This document shows, piece by piece, positions 1 through 9,516 of a stretch of DNA of 23,477 bases (the stretch's first letter is position 1; every line of letters begins with the position of its first letter). A model generated the notes under the pieces. The model was not told the origin of the DNA and made no database searches. It saw only the letters and a list, made by a program, of their open reading frames with translations. The DNA is from Apostichopus californicus (lineage: Eukaryota > Echinodermata > Holothuroidea > Aspidochirotida > Stichopodidae), in contig JAIPMN010005897.1 of assembly GCA_020650975.1 (NCBI GenBank), forward strand, positions 1 through 23,477, in the 5' to 3' direction. Both the position numbers and the translations under genes were made by a program.

Positions 1-7
1 TCTGCAG

Positions 8-157
8 AGAACTTTCCTCCTAACATCACAGCAGACTCTACCATTATAGCTACGGTGGGGGAGCTTTATTACTATCAGATTATGGCCAAGGATCCAGAAG
101 GTTCAATGGTGACATATTCATTAGAAAGTAGTAACCTGACGGCTAACATCAGTTCAG
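8..157 (+). CDS. Exon 1 of window: first half of a cadherin-like (CADG/He_PIG) domain
   Basis: The window opens on an apparent acceptor (tctgcag, 1-7), and the frame is open from there to the donor at 158 (gtatga). Read with a preceding G, the product starts ENFPPNITADSTI and contains VGELYYYQI, KDPEGSMVTYSLE and three N-glycosylation sequons (NIT, NLT, NIS). A PP-x-I start, a VGE-x-Y-x-Y-x-I core and D-P-E-G-x-x-V-x-Y-S-L-E are hallmarks of dystroglycan-type cadherin-like domains, which are beta-sandwich, often adhesive, extracellular modules. The length is 150 bases, phase 1 in and out. The acceptor is at the very edge of the window, so the exact 5' border is slightly less certain than the others. 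Confidence 0.83.
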
Positions 158-1292
158 GTATGACAACCAAAGCTGTGATATTACTTAAAGCCTTGCTCGA
201 TTGTAGGTTATGTGTCATGTATTGTAGGTCAAGCCTTGCTTGATTCTAGGTCATGTGTTTCGGACATCTCGACCTGTCACACCACATTTGACACATTCAT
301 TACATGTATGATATTATACAAATAATGAATGGTTATGAGTGCAATAGTGCAAATATTTCATGAGTTTGAAAGATGGAATGTTCCATTCAACGAGGCGCAG
401 CCGAGTTGAATGGAACAAATTACATCTTTCAACGAATGAAATATTTGCACTATTGCACAAATGGAAACCATTCATTATTTGTTTTATACAACACCTTCAA
501 ATTTGGATATAATTGGATGTAAAATGCACTCATGTAACAGATTGTTTTGAACAGACAGGTTACTCTGCTCTCTTACCATTGAAAAAAGTGCTATCAAAAA
601 AGTATAACGCACGGTTCTATTTCATAGCGTGCAATAGGAGCGGATTTTGCATGCAATCGACGAGCAATTGACCAATGAAATGGCCGGAATATAATTAGGT
701 GTTGTATAAATATGTATGTATGTATATATATGTAAACAAATAGGCTAACCATGCACCATCCTTCTTTTAAATGCTAAAACTTTTCAGTTGCACAGATGTT
801 TGTTTTTCAAAGGTCGGAGCCTACATGTTAAACTTTGGGATGAAAATTTGGAATGAAAAATTTGAAGAAGAAATGTTGTAAGCAATTAATTGTCCAACTT
901 TCATGGTAACTTTTGTATCTGATGGGCCTAGATATGGTAAAGATCTCTTGGCCTCTGTTCAAGCGCTGCAAAACTTGGATGGATACCCACGGAGGTATTT
1001 AAAGAGCAGCATGTAATAGGGGAAAGATGAGAAGACACAAACAGCTGGCTCTAGCACAGCTATGACAGTTTACCTACCTTGACAGATTCTTCAATACACA
1101 TCAAAACCCTCCCTTGGAGAAATCAAATTACCTTCTTTCTCATGGAAATAAAAACAAAAATAAAAACCACCTCTTTTTGTAATGGAATACAACCCTTAGG
1201 ACTTTTCTCTTTGTAATAGAATATGTAGACATACCATTTGGGGTAAATTTCAAACCTGGGGACTCACTCGCTTTGTTTTACTCTCTTCATAG
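158..1292 (+). other. Intron 1 content
   Basis: A foldback element fills 314-710 (listed separately). A (TATG)n/(TA)n run lies at 712-734. The remainder, 735-1290, is AT-rich with no coding signal. The open frame running on from exon 1 to 243 is intron read-through. Confidence 0.85.
314..710. mobile_element. Foldback / MITE-like non-autonomous element
   Basis: The left arm 315-391 and the right arm 405-488 form a near-palindrome, roughly 85 percent complementary by eye. The 13-base loop gaggcgcagccga separates cattcaac from gttgaatg. A perfect 14-base inverted pair, tttatacaacacct (483-496) and aggtgttgtataaa (697-710), encloses a second segment. The outer ends also match (ttatacaa at 314, ttgtataa at 702). 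No transposase frame is present. The family cannot be named from this sequence alone. Confidence 0.7.
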
Positions 1293-1474
1293 ATGGTCTT
1301 GTAATCTGGAACCCTGTCAATGTCAACCAGATCTCTTTGGTGGTTCAGGCCAGCGACGGAGAAGCCCTATCAGCAGTTCAACCTACCATCATCATTTGCG
1401 ATTGTCAGAATAACGGAACATGCCAGGAAAATGTTTACACCGAAGCTTCAAACATCATAGCTAACAAGTTTGCT
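1293..1474 (+). CDS. Exon 2: end of CADG domain and start of first EGF-like module
   Basis: The acceptor is at 1291-1292 (cttcatag) and the donor at 1475 (gtgagt). Joined to exon 1, the codon becomes GAT and the text continues DGLVIWNPVN, the expected G-L-x-x-W-x-P strand of a CADG domain, ending VVQASDGEA. From about residue 40 it changes to IICDCQNNGTC, the first three cysteines of an EGF-like module. The exon leaves in phase 0, unlike most exons of this gene, so the EGF module is split inside its third loop. It contains one glycosylation sequon (NGT). Confidence 0.88.
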
Positions 1475-1892
1475 GTGAGTGTGACTAAAACTTGCCATAC
1501 GTGTCGCTTATATTATTAAAGCAGCTCGAATACCGTAGGAATTAATGTCTGCATTCTTTCCTCTTTCAAACAAAAACCTGTACTTGAAGTTAGTTTTGTT
1601 CTGGAAAATCATACAAGTTTTATGTAAATGTCAACAAACTGCAGCTATGTCCAAACTTGTCGACTGAGCGCTGAACAATGATCAAGTTCAGAGACTGTTA
1701 TGTGACTAACAGGGTTGCACAAGAGTGTCAATTAGTTGAAAACCGCAAAGAGGTAACCTTTTTGGTCAGTTTCATCCAATTTTAAAATGATTGAAATGTG
1801 AAAAGAAAATCTTCTCATAAATTTTGAATCCAGTTTCTGCTTACATCAGGCGTGCCTGGGTCTCTAAGTAGTATATTTGTTTCTCTGTTTAG
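1475..1892 (+). other. Intron 2 content
   Basis: 418 bases of AT-rich sequence ending in a normal pyrimidine tract and tag acceptor. No repeat or coding signal was recognised. Confidence 0.8.
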
Positions 1893-2079
1893 GTCGCAAC
1901 CTGTCTCTGTACGCCAGCTTACGCAGGAAACTTCTGTGAGGAAGACTTTGATGCTTGTCTGGATGGCCCTTGCTTTCCTGGAATTACATGCTTTGATAAT
2001 GTAGCCCCACTCACAGGGAATAGGTGTGGTGATGGGACGTGTCCGGAGGGTCTTGTAGGCGATGGATTCAAGTGCTTTG
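1893..2079 (+). CDS. Exon 3: rest of first EGF module plus second EGF-like module
   Basis: Enters in phase 0 after tctgtttag and leaves in phase 1 at gtaagt (2080). It encodes VATCLCTPAYAGNFCEED, completing the first EGF with three cysteines. A second six-cysteine module then runs from DACLDGPC to GDGFKC. Neither module has the D-I-D-E-C calcium signature, so they are ordinary EGF modules that cap the calcium-binding array. The last 85 bases, the donor and the start of the intron are one unit of a tandem repeat continuing to about 2455. Reading past the donor meets TAG at 2106, so the first donor must be used for full-length protein. Confidence 0.9.
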
Positions 2080-2455
2080 GTAAGTGGGCCACTCTTGTGA
2101 TAATGTAGTCCCACTCACAGGGAATAGCTGTGGTGATGGGACGTATCTAGAGGGTCTTGTAGGCGATGGATTCAAGTGCTTTGGTAAGTGGGCCACTCTT
2201 GTGATAATGTAGCCCCACTCACAGGGAATAGCTGTGGTGATGGGACGTGTCCAGAGGGTCTTGTAGTGCTTTGGTAAGTGGGCCACATTTATGATAATGT
2301 AGCCCCACTGACAGGGAATAGTTGTGGTGATGGGACGTGTCCAGAGGGTCTTGTAGTGCTTTGGTAAGTGGGGCCACTCTTTTGATGATGTAAACCCATT
2401 CATAGGGAATAGGTGTGGTGATGATACCTATCCAGAGAGGGATTTGTGAGCAATT
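1995..2455 (+). repeat. Tandem repeat spanning the exon 3 donor (104-base unit, five copies)
   Basis: Copies start at 1995, 2099, 2203, 2293 and 2384, each with gataatgtag or a variant (gatgatgtaa in the last). Periods are 104, 104, 90 and 91. The 90/91-base copies lack 14 bases from the aggcgatggattcaag stretch. Copy 1 is coding sequence plus the true donor. Copies 2-4 repeat the donor context ctttggtaagtggg inside the intron, and the fifth is diverged and ends near 2455. Open frames on the minus strand here are only shadows of the repeat. Confidence 0.92.
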
Positions 2456-3308
2456 CATTTTTAAGTGGCTTTTTGTGTCATAAATATAGTCTGATTTATG
2501 GAGAATACCCTGTAACCTGGCCTGATGTGTTGTATTGCATGGATTGGTACACAGTGGTGAAGAAAGATATCAAAATTTTAGGGGGCAGAAAGGCTTGGGA
2601 TCTTGACCAGAAGATAGAATTTTATTTTTGTAGATGCTACAGTGGCCCAGATGGGACATTGAAAATGGTGAAAACATTTTGTTGAAATTTTAGATATTTG
2701 TAACCTGTATGTATGAATTGAGCGTTTTATCAATCATTATGACTTTCGCATCAAAGTTTGAACTATTTGTTAAATTTCGAGGGTAAAAAAAAAAAAAAAT
2801 CTTAGACACATGAGGTATTTGAAAAATTGATCATTGTGATTGGCTGGCATTTTTTCTTTCACAAAGGATCCAGCTGAATTATTAAGCACTGCTGTGGAGT
2901 GAATCCCTAGTTGAGAAAATGGAGGGGTAGAAACATACACCTGCCCCCCTCCTATCCACTCTTCAAAGTGGGGAGCAGCAGACCCACCTGCCCCCCTCCC
3001 ATTCCTAGGCCTATGTACTACATTAGTTGCACCCTGTGACTAATCATAGGCATGGTGATGGAATAATGTAGACACATCGCTCAAACACGTCTTTGATATG
3101 ATGGGCTTTGCAGTCCTGATATAGTTTCTAATTCCAATTAGGATCTAACTGACATATTCTTAAGTCAATTATTGAAGTTAGCATGTCGGCAACAGGATCC
3201 CAAAGATTTTCGTGATATATAATATGGCACAAGCAGATCCCATAGAAACATGAATTATTTGAATTAATTGTCTGTTTTTCATTTTCAATTCTCCCATCTT
3301 GCTCGCAG
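2456..3308 (+). other. Rest of intron 3
   Basis: Beyond the exon 3 repeat there is an A-run (2787-2800) and a duplicated C-rich phrase, acctgcccccctcc (about 2939-2953 and 2987-3000). An open frame at 2446-2685 has no splice sites or domain similarity. No EGF exon was found in this stretch. Confidence 0.78.
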
Positions 3309-3455
3309 ACCTGGACGAATGTGTTGCCTACGCTAACAGAAGCGAAGCAGAGGGAGGCCCGGCCTGCTCTCAGATCTGTGAGAACACCCTGAATGGATTC
3401 ACTTGTAGTTGTCAGAATGGATACAACCTACATCCTGACATGTATCAGTGTATAG
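3309..3455 (+). CDS. Exon 4: calcium-binding EGF module
   Basis: Bounded by gctcgcag and gtacga, 147 bases, phase 1-1. The product begins DLDECVAYANRSEAEGG, with a long first loop, and has six cysteines. CENTLNGFTCSC matches the pattern for beta-hydroxylation of Asn/Asp, which together with the D-L-D-E start marks a Ca2+-binding EGF. The first loop is about seven residues longer than in neighbouring modules and carries an NRS sequon. The donor is followed within about 25 bases by a CT-rich microsatellite. Confidence 0.93.
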
Positions 3456-3955
3456 GTACGATTATCCTGAAATACTCTCCGTGGTTATCTCTCTCTTTCT
3501 CTCTCTCTTTGTGATTCAAACCTTAAAAGTCAGCGTCGATTATCACATAGCGGGCTATTTTTCATGTCGCTTGACAAAAATTAGCACGGTACCGTTCGTC
3601 AGTCGTTGAATCTGAATCGATATCCGTCCCGTGCTTTAATTTCAGTGCAGATATGTAGATAAGGAAAGCAGCCCTTCAAGGTTACCAAAGCATCCACTTA
3701 AAAACGTGTCGATATTTTTGCCTCGTTAATGTAACAGTGGATATTTAAGACGGCAAAGAAAGGATGGCTTGAACCAAACATCAGCCATTAACCTATAGTG
3801 CTACTAAACATTCACAGCAGATATACTGCCCTCACCTGATGGTATACTGAAATTTTATTCTCCTTGTAGATATTTATTTGAGTGTATCTTTCTTGGAAGA
3901 AGAGGATTTATTTGATCTATTTTTTTTAATTATTTACATTTTTTTCTGGTTCCAG
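3456..3955 (+). other. Intron 4 content
   Basis: A CT-rich microsatellite lies at about 3487-3511, just after the donor. A moderately GC-rich patch (3520-3640) of unknown origin follows. A T-run lies close to the next acceptor. Confidence 0.78.
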
Positions 3956-4087
3956 ATATAAACGAGTGTGAGTTACAGACTGACGAATGCTCAGAGAATG
4001 CTGTCTGTGATAATTCTCCAGGATCTTATAACTGTACATGCTTGGACGGTTACCTTGACGTAAACAGTGATGGAAGGCTTTGTGAAG
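3956..4087 (+). CDS. Exon 5: calcium-binding EGF module
   Basis: Acceptor ttccag, donor gtaaga, 132 bases, phase 1-1. The start is DINECELQTDEC. The hydroxylation motif is CDNSPGSYNCTC, and the last loop is LDGYLDVNSDGRLC, a long form also seen in fibrillin-type modules. Six cysteines. Confidence 0.94.
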
Positions 4088-4329
4088 GTAAGAATTACGA
4101 TAAATATTTCTCTACATTCTCCAAAGGGTCAATTTAAGAGATGATTGCTAATTCTGAATGATCTGTATTCTTTTAAATCGATTTTGAGCAAATTTACCAA
4201 ACTTATTTCTTCTGTTCATAGTTATACATATATTTATATATATATATTTTTAAAATATTTTTATCATTTATAATATTTATACAATTTATAATTTCATTTG
4301 AATTATATATTTTTTTTTCTCATCTTTAG

Positions 4330-4452
4330 ATATCGATGAGTGTCTGAAAATCCCACCCGTTTGCGACGATCGTGCGACATGTATGAACATCAACGGCAGT
4401 TTTACCTGCTTGTGTAACGATGGCTTTGAAGGCAACGGCAGGACATGTGATG
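4330..4452 (+). CDS. Exon 6: calcium-binding EGF module
   Basis: Acceptor tctttag, donor gtaggc, 123 bases, phase 1-1. The start is DIDECLKIPPVC. The hydroxylation motif is CMNINGSFTCLC, and the last loop is NDGFEGNGRTC, the short G-N-G type that recurs in most modules downstream. The intron before it is only 242 bases and very rich in A+T. Confidence 0.94.
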
Positions 4453-5016
4453 GTAGGCTTTCTCGTACTTGTAAACCTAACTTTGACGAATCGTTTTTCA
4501 AAAAAGCTTTCAAAACTTTGCCGTTTTTACAAAGATTCCGTTAGTTTTCCAACTATTGCTGTCATTTTCAGCCATTAAAATGACATGTTTCATTCATGAA
4601 AAGCACTGGTGGTACATTGAAACATAAAGAAAAACATAACAAACATTATGTTTTGTTTTTTCCTTTTTGGTATGCATGTAATCACTTATATATAGGCAAT
4701 ATATATATACTTATATTTATATATTAATATATGAGTAGTATTATAATTATTCCAACAAACATGTTATTAAATAATTTTTCTCAGTTTGAAATATTTGTAA
4801 TTCATAATTTTTGGATAGTGTTCACAACTTGTTTGTTGTGTGATCTCCCGAGCACTGAATTTGGTACCTTCAAGTGATGTAACCTTTTTGCTTCACTGTA
4901 GCGTCCCTAATTTTATGTGAATTGTTTTGTCTTCCCCTCACATCACTTTGCATGGTAGCTACCGTGTCAGCAAGCAGTTGACAAATTCACAAATGTTGGT
5001 TTTGTCTCACCATCAG
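4453..5016 (+). other. Intron 6 content
   Basis: AT-rich, with an alternating TA tract near 4687-4732. The preceding intron 5 has a similar tract at 4222-4250. No coding signal. Confidence 0.8.
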
Positions 5017-5265
5017 ATATTGACGAATGCTCTCGCAACACAGACGACTGCGATACTAACGCAGACTGTAACAACATTGAGGGTTCCTTTACGTGTAGCT
5101 GTCAGCCAGGCTGGGAGGGAGATGGAGTCAACTGTACCAACGTAGATGAATGTTTGGATATTAACCTACGTGAATGTCATCCCAGGGCTTTATGCATGGA
5201 CACCCAAGGCAGCTACATCTGTTTCTGTCCTGCTGGACTGTTTGGAAATGGGATTGCATGTGACG
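5017..5265 (+). CDS. Exon 7: two calcium-binding EGF modules in one exon
   Basis: Acceptor catcag, donor gtagga, 249 bases, phase 1-1. Module one runs from DIDECSRNTDDC to EGDGVNC and module two from NVDECLDINLREC to FGNGIAC. They join as CTNVDEC with no intron, where every neighbouring junction has one. Hydroxylation motifs are CNNIEGSFTCSC and CMDTQGSYICFC. Twelve cysteines. An intron lost from an ancestral pair of single-module exons is the simplest explanation. Confidence 0.94.
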
Positions 5266-6174
5266 GTAGGATACCATAGCTTGTTACTGAAACAAAACGA
5301 AGCAAACAAACAAAACAAAACAGCTTCATACTGAAACAATATAACCGGCCAAATGAACTGTCAAAACCATTTTAATTGATGGGGAATATGTGATGTAGAT
5401 GATCCGTAAAACCTTCCCCGCCCTCTCTTTCCTCTGTTTGCTAGTCATATAAGCTCCGCAAACAATTACACCGATACTGGAGTTTGCTGATTTGACATCA
5501 TTGGATCTAGTTTGGGATAGAATTTTAGTTGCCTTAGGTTTTCGTGATTCACAGGAAATAATGTGCTGGCACATTGTAATACATTGTAATTATATTGCAT
5601 TTCAAGATTTCTTCCAATTATTCTCTTCTCATTTCAATGCAAACCAGAGAGCAGATAATGTATATTTTATTCTTTGATATAGATATCAAAAATTGTTCTC
5701 TTCGTTCTAGTATACGGAGTACATAAAATACCAAGTAACTTTATCCTGTACCGTGTAGTAGTCAACCTAATATTCAACCTAATAGTAGTCAACCTAATAT
5801 ACAACATTTCATATTTTTGTTATCAATGCGAACATTTATAATATCCACGTAAAGAGCGTGACTCCATGGAAACTATAACTGACAGGATCAACCTAATTAT
5901 AAATGTAATATGCTTCCCTGATATTTATCGAAGGAGAAATATTCCACTACATGGCAGGAATTGGATATCACTTCCATCCAATAAAAGTCCTTATGAACCA
6001 CCTTTTGTTAACAATGCTTTTTTTAAATTTTTTTATTTGATTTTTTTAAGATTATACTCTCTCTCCTGATGTACATTCCATTCTCTCTATTTGGCATTTT
6101 ACCAACTAACTTTATAAATCAGTTTTATTTAGAGATAACATTACCACTTTGGTTTCTTTTATGATATATTGTAG
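5266..6174 (+). other. Intron 7 content
   Basis: An A/C-rich (acaaa)n stretch at about 5290-5322, a small duplication of acattgtaat (5571-5590) and repeated caacctaata phrases near 5763-5800. The open frames at 5492-5677 and 5866-6069 have no domain similarity or matching splice sites. Confidence 0.75.
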
Positions 6175-6303
6175 ATTTGGATGAATGTGCACTCGGCACC
6201 AGTGATTGCAGTAATGACGTCTCCAAACTGTGCATCAACACCCAAGGCTCATACGAGTGCAGATGTAACAGTGGCTTCACAGGGAACGGCACAGTTTGTA
6301 ACG
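6175..6303 (+). CDS. Exon 8: calcium-binding EGF module
   Basis: Acceptor attgtag, donor gtaacc (moderate), 129 bases, phase 1-1. The start is [12 protein letters not shown]. The hydroxylation motif is [12 protein letters not shown], and the last loop is [11 protein letters not shown]. The loop between the second and third cysteines (SNDVSKL) is longer than usual. One NGT sequon. Confidence 0.93.
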
Positions 6304-6621
6304 GTAACCAAACACAGCTATTTGTTCTTTAACCTTTTGCACACGAATGATATCTGCTTCCTCTCTCTTACTAGTACACTATTACTATTACACAAGAAAA
6401 TTATGGCAGAACTATGAAGATGTAGGCATGTTTTCATGCTTCGTTGCAGTCTTTTCTAATTGAACTTACCAGTGGTGGCCTCGAGTTTACTCATAATAAA
6501 ATGTATTTTATAGCGGTGGTGTGCATAAGTTTAATACCGTCACACATTTTGTTCAGAACATTGTCATTAGATATTTTATTTTATTTAATTTTAATTTATT
6601 GCATATTGACTATAATGGCAG
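6304..6621 (+). other. Intron 8 content
   Basis: 318 AT-rich bases. The open frame entering exon 9 from 6444 is intron sequence read in phase; nothing else was recognised. Confidence 0.75.
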
Positions 6622-6747
6622 ATGTTAATGAATGTACCCTGACCAATGGCACTCAATGTTCCGACCAGGCCAACTGTTCAAACACCTACGGCAGCTATGA
6701 CTGTACCTGTCAGGAGGGGTACGCTGGAGATGGCATCACGTGCAGTG
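6622..6747 (+). CDS. Exon 9: calcium-binding EGF module (source of a partial duplicate downstream)
   Basis: Acceptor atggcag, donor gtaaga, 126 bases, phase 1-1. The start is DVNECTLTNGTQC. The hydroxylation motif is [12 protein letters not shown], and the last loop is [11 protein letters not shown]. The acceptor has a weaker pyrimidine tract than its neighbours (attgactataatggcag), but phase and homology are clear. The 3' two thirds of this exon with its donor reappear 238 bases downstream. Confidence 0.92.
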
Positions 6748-7126
6748 GTAAGAGTTTTGCTGGCAAGAATATTCCTTTTATTCTGAAATCTAGACAGTTC
6801 TCTGTTTTAGGGACCACAACATAGATTTGATATTGGATGATGTTTGGGGGTGGGGTCGGGGGGAGAGGGGGGTTGGTAGCAGGAGTAAGGCCAATGTTCA
6901 GACCAGGCCAACTGTACAAATACCTATGGCAGCTATGACTGTACCTGTCAGGAGGGGTACGCTGGAGATGGCATCACATGCAGTGGTAAGAGTTTTGATG
7001 GCAAGAATATTCCTTTTATTCTGAAATCTAGACAGTTCTCTGGTTCAGGGACCACAACACAGATTTTATGATGGATGGGTGTCTGAGGGTGGGGGGAGGG
7101 GGGCAGGAGTAAGGCCAATGTTCAAT
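6656..7126 (+). repeat. Tandem duplication of the exon 9 3' part, donor and intron
   Basis: The exon stretch beginning at gaccaggccaactgt (6663) recurs at 6901 (period 238), and the match continues through the donor and about 100 bases of intron (ggtaagagtttt, then the tctagacagttctct stretch). A third copy starts at about 7105 (aggagtaaggccaatgttca) and breaks off at once. G-rich tracts lie just 5' of copies 2 and 3. Confidence 0.9.
6902..6985 (+). pseudogene. Partial EGF exon copy (84 bases, in frame, four cysteines)
   Basis: The copied part of exon 9 runs from an AG at 6900-6901 (atgttcag) to a donor identical to that of exon 9 (gtaaga at 6986). It is 84 bases, phase 1-1, without a stop, and encodes [16 protein letters not shown] and then [11 protein letters not shown]. 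It lacks the first two cysteines and the D-V-N-E calcium signature. The sequence before the AG is purine- and G-rich with no pyrimidine tract, so use as an exon is doubtful. It is most likely a pseudo-exon; if spliced in, it would add a four-cysteine half-module. Confidence 0.6.
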
Positions 7127-8095
7127 GGTGGAGAAAGTGCCACTCGACATGAAGATGATGACTCCATGGTCCCCTGCTGTCTGCGGGTCCTGTGAATATG
7201 TCATTTATCAAAGAGTGGGTTTTTGTAACATTTGTTCCACTTGTATTCGAAAAGTTTCATGAGAATGAGCGTACTTTTTGTCAAGTTTGAATAATTTGTA
7301 TGTTATTTTAAGATGATGTGCTTCTGTACTTCGACTAAATTCTATAGAACTTAGGTAACGATATGCCGACTATTTAGATAATAATAGATAATAATTGTTA
7401 GACTAAACGCATACTTTAATCGAGAAGTGGGGTCTGACAGTAATTTTTATAGTTCCCAAAAAAACGTGTGTGTGTATTTGTTTCTTATAAAAAAAAAAAA
7501 AAATATTTGTTTGCATTTATGTTTTATTCTAAGCATTGGAATTTATAGCCTTCTGACTCGTTTTAGAATCTCAATAAATGAGATTTAAACTGCATTTTTC
7601 TGCTACATATGCATGGTCATAATATATGGATATGAGGAAATATGTTCCTTTGGTCTTGTCAGTTTGGTGCCATCCTAAATATGCTTAAAGGCATTGAAGA
7701 CTCGCCCCAAACCGTGTGTCGCTCTCTGAACAGTTAACTTTCCGTTGCTTGCAAGTGAAGTTTTCTTCTTGTCGCTACAAAATGCAGACAGAAATGAAAC
7801 GTGATACCTTTTTATCTTTATCTGGACCTGAGATGTCCAGCGCTGCTATGCACACTGTGTTGTGGGTATTGACCATAGCTGCATGTATCGACTGTACACT
7901 AGTGTCAAATTACTGACCGTAGCAAGCTGTGTGTGTATTTTCTGGGATCGATGGTGGTGTCTAACACTTCTGTTACACCTCATTTGAAAACTAGGTCAGA
8001 TTACCGGCATCAGACGTTTCTTTGTGCGCATGTCTTCACTGCCTTTATATCAACATTTTTTAAAACATTTACAAATTTAAAATGTCCTTCCTCAG
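7127..8095 (+). other. Rest of intron 9, with a possible dispersed repeat
   Basis: An A-run lies at 7490-7503. The block 7685-7960 is noticeably richer in G+C than its flanks and starts with aaggcattgaagactcgccc. It has the look of a degraded dispersed element, but no terminal repeats or coding domain could be identified. The open frame at 7716-7916 in it has no recognisable product. Confidence 0.5.
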
Positions 8096-8218
8096 ACATC
8101 AATGAATGTACAACTGGCAATGACTGTAATCCTGTCAGCGGGGCTTGCTCCAACACCATCGGATCATTTAGCTGTATTTGCATCACTGGTTACCAAGGTG
8201 ATGGTAGAAACTGTACAG
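8096..8218 (+). CDS. Exon 10: calcium-binding EGF module
   Basis: Acceptor ttcctcag, donor gtatgt, 123 bases, phase 1-1. The start is DINECTTGNDC. The hydroxylation motif is CSNTIGSFSCIC, and the last loop is ITGYQGDGRNC. Six cysteines. The 1.35 kb intron before it is the longest in the window. Confidence 0.94.
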
Positions 8219-8953
8219 GTATGTAGGAGAAAGATGGCTATCCAAAAGCCTGCAAGATATCTTCCTTTCCCAATTTGAATTTTTTTATGTGAATTTATCA
8301 GACATTCGATGAGACGTGCTTCAAGATAGTTTCTCACTTCAAATCAGCTCTGTATAGGGGTGTGGAGAATAGGAGTGTGGTTTGAATTGCAAGTTATTAG
8401 CCACCAGATAGTTAGAAAATGTCAATAGTGAGTTTCTTTAGATTTGTTGTTTTTCTTACTGTTTTTTGCAAGTCCTGGCATATTGAGGGAGACTAACCTA
8501 CAATACCAATTACACCGGATGAGCTTAATTGACAATTTTTTGCAATGAATGGACATTTTTCTACAATGTGAAAAACAGTTTTGAAACAGTGTGTGGTATC
8601 TAAGGGTTACATGCTAGCAACATATATTTTCTCAGCCAAAAGGAAATGGGTATTAAAGGGAAGGTAAGAACCCACACAAACAAATAACTAAACAAATGCG
8701 TTGAAATATTAGTACAACTTTATGTTATGTGCTTATCCTTTGTTTTGTTTTTTATAGGTTTTGGTCTGTTTTATAGTCTTCTCGTGTTTTTAGATTTTTG
8801 TGTTCGTATTTTACATACTGTTTAATTTTCGTTTATAGGTTTTTTAGACTTTTTATTCCTTTGATTTCTCTGTCTTTTGATTTTTTTTATTTGTTTTAGG
8901 TTTTGTAAACGCCTAGAGGCCTTTTGGTATTTGGCGCTATATTAAGAACTTAA

Positions 8954-8989
<36 letters not shown>

Positions 8990-9075
8990 GATTATTATTA
9001 TTATAAATATTAGTGCTGCTATTCTATCTGTTACTCTCCATCTTGATGAGGTATTGTCCTGCTTCTTTCTTCTAG
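8219..9075 (+). other. Intron 10 content
   Basis: Mostly T-rich sequence (8740-8900) with several taggtttt phrases. It is followed by a SINE-like tail and an (ATT)n microsatellite, listed separately. Confidence 0.75.
8898..9005 (+). mobile_element. Possible SINE 3' tail ending in (ATT)n
   Basis: A phrase of the type cgcctagaggcc, then tttggcgctatattaagaac, leads directly into a run of about 15 ATT repeats. GCGCTATATAAG-like sequence followed by ATT repeats is a common 3' end of SINE-type elements in marine invertebrate genomes. No tRNA-like A/B boxes were recognised upstream, so only a tail, or a convergent form, may be present. Confidence 0.5.
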
Positions 9076-9201
9076 ATATTGACGAGTGTGCCACAGACCA
9101 GGACGATTGCGACCAGATCTGTTCTAACTTCATCGGAGGCTTCACGTGTTCCTGTCGATCCGGCTATGAGATCGATACCTCTGAACCCAATCTATGCAAC
9201 G
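9076..9201 (+). CDS. Exon 11: calcium-binding EGF module
   Basis: Acceptor cttctag, donor gtaaca, 126 bases, phase 1-1. The start is [12 protein letters not shown]. The hydroxylation motif is [12 protein letters not shown], and the last loop is [14 protein letters not shown], of the longer type. The second-to-third cysteine spacing (DQI) is short, as in LDL-receptor-like calcium-binding EGF modules. The exon follows an (ATT)n microsatellite by about 70 bases. Confidence 0.94.
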
Positions 9202-9516
9202 GTAACAAAAAGTCCCATCATAAATTTGGTATCAAACTTGTTTAAAGATATCATCTCGATCGGGGGTGTAACGTGACTCCTAACCTAATAAATTCGGACG
9301 TCTGGAGGAACTTTTCAAGTAGCATACTGCATTCTTGGACTTTGTTTGAAATTTGTAAAAAATATACAGAAAAATAACAAACATTAAAGAAAAGTTATAC
9401 AAACCTTGATTTTTTCTTTTTATGGGAAGAGCAAAAGGATTCCTTAAGTGATTTGTCTAATGATTTTTGACCAATAATTCTAAGTCTCATTTATGTTTTG
9501 ATCTGTTTGTGTTTAG
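9202..9516 (+). other. Intron 11 content
   Basis: 315 bases of AT-rich sequence with no repeat or coding signal. Confidence 0.8.

Noticed and set aside
2068-2458. Minus-strand open frames with repeated LPKHYKTLWTRP-type text
   Set aside because: Shadows of the 104-base tandem repeat at exon 3.
2446-2685. 79-codon open frame in intron 3 ending with a CRCYSGPDG phrase
   Set aside because: Faintly EGF-like, but with too few cysteines, no matching splice sites and no phase agreement.
5866-6069. 67-codon open frame in intron 7
   Set aside because: AT-rich, ends in a poly-T-derived hydrophobic tail, no homology and no splice support.
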